Source: Strongylocentrotus purpuratus (taxonomy: Eukaryota > Echinodermata > Echinoidea > Camarodonta > Strongylocentrotidae). From it: 64,000 nt of DNA. The notes under the pieces were generated by a model. It did no database searches. It was given only the letters and a program-made list of their open reading frames with translations, and was not told the origin of the DNA. The translations under genes and the position numbers were made by a program. The stretch is taken from the NCBI RefSeq assembly GCF_000002235.5, contig NW_022145601.1, forward strand, positions 2,306,016 through 2,370,015, written 5' to 3'. This document shows, in pieces, positions 58,642 to 64,000 of this stretch. Within the stretch, counting starts at the first letter, position 1. The number at the start of each line of letters is the position of its first letter.

Positions 58642-60538
58642 AGGTGGTCTGTCAACGACAGATCACCTATTGTTTTCGTCAGAATTTTCTTTCTTTATTA
58701 TTATTATTATTATTATTATTTATTTTTATTTATTTTCACACTTTTTTGTTAACAGGATAACTCAAGATCAGTTTAGTCAATTTCGTTCAATTTTGGCACA
58801 GTCATAGGTCATTGTCATGAGACGTTAGAGTAACATTTTCAAGGTCATCAAGTTTTCATGACGTCATCCAGGCGCCATTTTGTGTTTTTTTTGTACTTTT
58901 TACTCATGATCATATCTTCATAACGGAAAGGCATTTCTCATTCATATTTATCACGATTAAGGTCAATATCCGTCCGGTCAATTTCAGGTCAGAAAACGTG
59001 CGCGCATGCGTACGTCCGCGCGTCATCGCGCGCGCAAAAAATAAAAATGCTCCAAATCGTCTCAAATTTTTTTTGCATACGTTTCAGGCCATTTTAAGCA
59101 TTTTGCAAAAAAAACGCGCGCACGCACATGCGCGCGCGTTTTCGCGCGTAATGGCATTTTGCAACAAAAAATCGCCAAATTTTTTATGTCATCATATTTG
59201 GCACATTTTTTCAAGCATTTTGATACCTTGTTCACCTTTTTCTGACCATTAATAACGGAATGAGCGTCCGTTTAAGATAATTTCCGTGCGTGCGAGCTCT
59301 TGTAATACATAGCATACATGGGCAAAAACATGCCTATACAAAATCCATTGTAGCGCTTTAGGATGGAAGATGAACCCAATTTTGTTTTCATATTTTGATA
59401 GAGTATGAATTGGAGATATGATTTCATGTCTCATTTGACCCTCAATTAACTCATGACGTCATCATAATGGCCTCCCAACTCAAAATTTCAATTTGCATAT
59501 TATGACGTCAGCAGATTTCTTGAAAATTGATTGCATCTCTGTAAATATTGATCAATTTTCATCCAAATTTTGATATGTTTTAGCTGAGACAATTCCCTAC
59601 AGATGCAGTAGACACGAATTTTCATTTTGACGAAAGCATCATGGCGTATTTTTGCGATTAAAGGAGGCATGTCAATTGTTTACATTTTGCGTGTATTCTC
59701 TATGGGACATGACTTTTTCTCAAAACTGGATTCTACATCCTGTCTTTTGCGAGCAATATCTCCGTCGTTTTAGCTTTGTTTACGCTGAACTTTGAGTATG
59801 TTGTAGCTGAGACAATAAGCTATCACAAGTGTGCCCTTTATTTTTCGATCAGATGCCGGGATCATCCTCATATTTCAATTACAAAGTGGGATTTGTGCAT
59901 TCCATTTTCCGTTTACGTGTAATCTCTATGGGAAATGTTTTGGTATATCGGTAACGCACTTGACTTCCGACCTCGAGGTCCCTGGTTCGAGTCCGGGCGT
60001 CTCCAACAATTTTTTTTCTTCACTTTTTTTTCTTTTTGACCATTCACTCTACCATCTCCTTTGAATATTAAAACACGTACCATCGCAAATAATGTAATAA
60101 ACAACCATATTTACTTTATTATTACCCTATTATCAATAGATCCATTACTTTTTGCGTGTAATCCTTATTGGAGATGACTTTTTCTCAATCTGGATTCTAC
60201 ATTCTTGTCTTTTGCGAGCAATATCGCCGTTATTTCGGCTTGATTTTTGTTGATTTTTTAGTATGTTGTAGCTGAGACTATATACTATCTAAATGTTCTC
60301 TCATTTTTTTGAGTCTGATGTCATCGTGGTCTGTTGATGATAATCATCAACATCATCATGATCATCATCATCATCATCGTCATCACCATTACTATCAAGA
60401 TCATCATCATCATCATGATCATCATTGTTTACATGTCTATATAACTTCTCCCTTTCTCAATATAGTAAATATTATAATCTATCATAAGACTTGAAGACAG
60501 ACCACCTAATTCGTCCCCATGACGAATTAAATGTCTAG
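58642..60538 (+). mobile_element. inner type-B element of the nest (unit P)
   Basis: 5' hairpin AGGTGGTCTGTC/GACAGATCACC inside the microsatellite of the type-C element. Landmarks are at 58,860 and 59,454, the tRNA-like module at 59,931 and an ATCATC microsatellite at 60,335-60,425. The 3' end is GACAGACCACCTAATTCGTC, hairpin, CTAG 60,535-60,538. 1,897 bp. Confidence 0.85.
59931..60005 (+). ncRNA. tRNA-like module copy 10
   Basis: GGAAATG/CGTCTCC acceptor with one mismatch, perfect T-arm, box B GGTTCGAGTCC, anticodon loop CTTCCGA. A T8 run follows at 60,010. Confidence 0.55.
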
Positions 60539-62939
60539 TTTATTATTATTATTAAATATTTTTCTTATTTCTAACCACTTTTTTGTTAGCAAGATAACTT
60601 GAAAATGGCTCAATCAAATGCCTTGAAATTTGGCACACATATGTAAAGGCATATGTACAAAGCACAATAACGTTTTCAACATTGTCCTTCACTGATGACG
60701 TCATCTAGGCGCCATTTTGTAAAATTTTACGAAAATCAACTCATGATCATATCTTCATAACCAAAAGGTATTTCTCATTCATATTTATAATGATCGAGGC
60801 CAATATCCGTCCGGTCAATTTCAGGTCAAATAACGCGCGCGTGCGCGTACGTCCGCGCGTCAATGCGCGCGCAAAATTTTAAAATGCTCAAAATCGTCTC
60901 AAATTAATTTTGCATACGTTTCAGGCCATTATAAGCATTTTCAAAAATTGCGCGAGAGCACTTATGCGCGCGCGTTTTCGCGCGTACTGGTATTTTCCAA
61001 CATAGAATCGCCAAACTTTCTCTGTCATCATATTTGGCACATTATTTCAAGCATTTTGATACCTTGTTCATCTTTTTCTGACCATTAATAACGGATTGAG
61101 CGTCTGTTTAAGATAATTTCCGTGCGTGCGAGCTCTTGTAATACATAGCATACATGGGCAAAAACATGCCTTTACAAAATCCATTGTCGCGCTTTAGGAT
61201 GGAAGGTGACCCCAATTTTTTTTCATATTTTAATAGAGTATGATTCGGAGATATTGTTTCATGTCTCATTTGACCCTCAATTAACTCATGACGTCATCAT
61301 AATGGCCTCCGAACTCAAAATACGAATTTGCATATTATGACGTCAGCATTTTTTTGGAAAATTGATTGTATCTTTCTAAAAATTGATTATTTTCTTTAAA
61401 ATTTTGATATGTTCTAGCTGAGACAATTCTCAACAAATCCAGTTGTCACAATTTTTCATTTTGACAAAGGCATCATGGCGTATTTTTGCGATTAAAGGAG
61501 GCAAGCTAATTTTTTCACATTTTGCGTGTATTCTCTATGGGACATGACTTTTTCTCAAAACTTGATTCTACATTCCCGTCTTTCGCGAGCAATATCTACG
61601 TCGTTTTAGCTTCATTTACGCTGAACTCCGAATATGTTGTAGCTGAGACAAAAAGCTATTTCAAATGTACCCTTTATTTTGTCTCAATTTTTTGTTGGAT
61701 CAGCCCACCTATACTTGTTCCAAACAAGTATTACAAATCTAGTTTATTATTATTCTTCCTCGAATTTGTTCGCAGGATATCTCAAGACTGAATAAAGCCA
61801 TTATCATGAAACTTGCCATGATGATAGATCTTAGTCTAACTTAGAACTGCGTGACTTTTTAGAGAGTCAAATTTATCGTGACGTCATCCAGGCGCCATTT
61901 TGTGAAAATCAACTAATGATCATATCTTCATAACAGAAAAGTATTTCTCATTCATAATTATCACGATTAAGATAAATATCCGTCCGGTCAAGTTGAGGTC
62001 AATAAAAATGCGCAAATGCGCGCGTGCGCGTTCGTCCGTGCGTTTACGCGCGCGCAAAAATTTAAAATGCTCCAAATCATCCCAATTTTTTTTTGCATAC
62101 GTTTCAGGCCATATGGAGCATTTGATAAAAAAATTGCGCACACGCGCATGCGCGCGCGTTTTCGCGCGTACTGGCATTTTGCAACATAGAAACGCCGATT
62201 TGTTTCTGTCATCATATTCGGTACATTTTTTCAAGCATTTTGATAATTTTTTCACCTTTTATTAACGCAATGAGCGTCCGTCAAAGTTGACAGCACGCGC
62301 GGATTTGCGTTATCTTTATCCACAATACATGGGCAAAAACATGCCTATATAAAATTCATTGTAACTCTTCAGAATAGATAGAAACCCCTAATATTTTTTC
62401 ATATTTGGATAGATTATGAGTCTGAGATATGATTTCATGTTTCATTTATCCTCAATTAACTCATTACGTCATCATAATGGCCTCCAAACTCAAAATTTTA
62501 ATTTGCATATTATGACGTCAGCATATTTTTGGAAAATTGATTGTATCTCTGTAAATATGGATCAATTTTCTTTTTAATTTTGATATGTTTCTAGCTGAGA
62601 CAATTTTCTACAAATGTAGTAATCACAATTTTTTTTGACAATAGTATCATGGTGTATTTTTGCGATTAAAGGAGGCATGTCTATTTTTCGCATTTTGCGT
62701 GTATTCTCTACGGGACATGACTTTTTCTCAAAACTGGATACTACACTCCTGTCTTTTGCGAGCAAAATCTCCGTTGTCTTAGCTTAGTTTTCGCTGAGCT
62801 TTGGATATGTTGTAGCTGAGACAATGAGCTATCAAAAGTGTGCCTTTTATTTTTTGATTAGATGCCGGGATCATGCTCATATTTCACTTGCAAAGTAGGA
62901 TTTCTGAATTCCATTTCCCGTTTACGTGTAATCGCTATG

Positions 62940-63014
62940 GGAGATGTTTTGGTATATCGGTAACGCACTTGACTTCCAACCTCGAGATCCCTGGTTCGAG
63001 TCCGGGTGTCTCCA
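62940..63014 (+). ncRNA. tRNA-like module copy 11
   Basis: Acceptor GGAGATG/TGTCTCC, box B GGTTCGAGTCC, anticodon-loop-like CTTCCAA. A T7 run follows. Confidence 0.55.
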
Positions 63015-63711
63015 GCACTTTTTTTCCCACTTTTTTTTCCTTTTGACCTTCACTGTACCATCTCCTTTGATTATTTAAACACGTAGATTCGCAAATAATG
63101 TCATAAATAACCCTTTTACTTTATTATTACCCTATTTTCACTTAATCCATTACTTTTTGCGTGTAATCCCTATGGGAGATGACTTTTTCTAAAATCTGGA
63201 GTCTACATTCCTGTCTTTTGCGAGCAATATCGCCGTTATTTCGGCTTGGATTTTGTTGATTTTTGGGTATGTTGTAGCTGAGACTATATGCTATCTAAAT
63301 CAACCTCATTTCTTCAATAAGATGTCATGATCGCGCTCATGATCATGATCATGATCATCATGATCATCATTATCATAATGATGATAATCATTTATCAATT
63401 ACATTTTCATTTCTTTGAATAAGATAAAAATCGTCGAAAGGTGTTCTTCATGATGTAAATTAGAGTCAAATGTGTAACTGGTTACTGCACAGGGTCAAAG
63501 GTCATATATTGTTTCAATCTATCTTCCCTAGATCCATGATGATCAAGGAGAAACAATTTAATTTTGACATATGAATAGATCTTAATGGTAGAAGCATATG
63601 AATGGGAGAAGTATTTTACAAAATAATATATCGTGTAATGCATTATTCGTTATATAGACCATTATCATACGTATCACCTAATTCGTCTAAGTGACGAATT
63701 AAAGTCTAGTT

Positions 63712-64000
63712 AGGTGATACGTACGTAGACGTATCACCTTTTGATTTCGTCAAGATTTTTATTATTTATTTATTTATTTATTTATTATTATTTATTATTA
63801 GGTGATACGTAACGAAGTCAACGTATCACCTTTTGATTTCGTCAAGATTTTTCTTTATTATTATTATTATTATTAGGTGATACGTAACGAAGTCTACGTA
63901 TCACCTATTGATTTCGTCAAGATTGTTATTTATTAGGTGATACGTAACGAAGTCAACGTATCACCTTTTGATTTCGTCAAGATTTTTCTTTATTATTTAT
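63712..64000 (+). repeat. stack of four type-A 5' ends at window edge
   Basis: 5' hairpins at 63,712, 63,800, 63,875 and 63,935, each followed by TTGATTTCGTCAAGAT and ATT-rich microsatellite. No matching 3' ends occur before the window stops, so the bodies or 3' ends lie beyond. Confidence 0.9.

Larger units (their letters stand above)
58581..61742 (+). mobile_element. middle type-C element of the nest (unit Q)
   Basis: Starts CAGGTGGGCTGTA inside the TTTATT microsatellite of the outer element and ends CAGCCCACCT, hairpin, CTAG 61,739-61,742. Body landmarks are at 60,698 and 61,290. Net length without the inner type-B element is 1,265 bp, close to the 1,239-bp intact type-C copy at 30,526-31,764. 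Confidence 0.85.
58508..63709 (+). mobile_element. outer type-A element of a three-level nest (unit R)
   Basis: 5' hairpin and microsatellite at 58,508-58,580, body resuming at 61,743 (landmarks 61,880 and 62,466), tRNA-like module 62,940, GGGTCAAAGGTCA 63,492, CTAG 63,706-63,709. Net length after removing the inserted type-C element is 2,040 bp, matching uninterrupted units J (2,034) and K (2,051). Confidence 0.85.

Noticed and set aside
37318..60104. Frames reading LEIPGSSPGVSN or its reverse (ETPGLEPGISRLE)
   Set aside because: These are conceptual translations of the tRNA-like module, a common annotation artefact.
34270..62255. Repeated Arg/Ala-rich frames (for example KCARARSSARLRARKNLKCS)
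   Set aside because: They arise from alternating CG-rich tracts in the element body and occur on both strands with frequent stops in other copies.
20007..63014. A cluster of genuine tRNA-Gly genes
   Set aside because: Anticodon and D stems pair poorly in all copies, several are split by transposons, and every copy is embedded in a repeat body. Called tRNA-like instead.

Overview
This is AT-rich animal genomic DNA with very little coding sequence. Introns with GT/AG borders, a MAM-domain exon set, an APE-type LINE fragment and many DNA-transposon derivatives (TA, TTAA and 8-bp target duplications) point to a marine invertebrate. I favour an echinoderm or other invertebrate deuterostome, but that is a guess from the repeat style and not a proof.

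Layout. 1-13.7 kb is intergenic or intronic. It holds a half-copy of a mariner-like fold-back, three blocks of ~157-bp tandem repeats rich in DR1-type AGGTCA motifs, an 11-copy 55-bp minisatellite, a hAT-like element with a nested palindrome, and a 4.2-kb TIR element with further elements nested in it. 13.7-16.05 kb holds the only convincing host coding sequence: three plus-strand exons that together encode one complete MAM domain flanked by phase-1 introns. A ~910-bp fold-back element sits in the first intron. A decayed first-exon-like sequence follows near 16.4 kb.

16.8-64 kb is one colony of related non-autonomous elements. Each has a 5' hairpin (GGTGATACGT/ACGTATCACC or a sister sequence), an ATT/TTTATT microsatellite, a body with conserved TGACGTCA sites and alternating CG-rich tracts, and a 3' subterminal copy of the 5' motif. 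The 3' end is a 9-bp hairpin 8-11 nt before a CTAG terminus, followed by T. Many copies also carry a tRNA-Gly(UCC)-like pol III module. This architecture fits Helentron/HINE-type (DINE-1-like, rolling-circle) elements. Three sister types (A, B, C) differ in their end sequences, and the 5' and 3' ends covary. The best internal proof of the boundaries is a three-level Russian doll at 58,508-63,709. A contains C, which contains B, and removing the inner elements restores the type lengths (about 2.04 kb for A and 1.26 kb for C).

Other elements have landed in this colony, and neighbouring copies supply their empty sites: a TA-flanked fold-back, two TTAA-flanked piggyBac-like elements, and a 5.86-kb GGG-flanked TIR element carrying a decayed intron-containing gene. 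A ~3.5-kb near-identical segmental duplication lies on both sides of the 5.86-kb element. The window ends inside a stack of four type-A 5' ends whose 3' ends lie beyond 64 kb.
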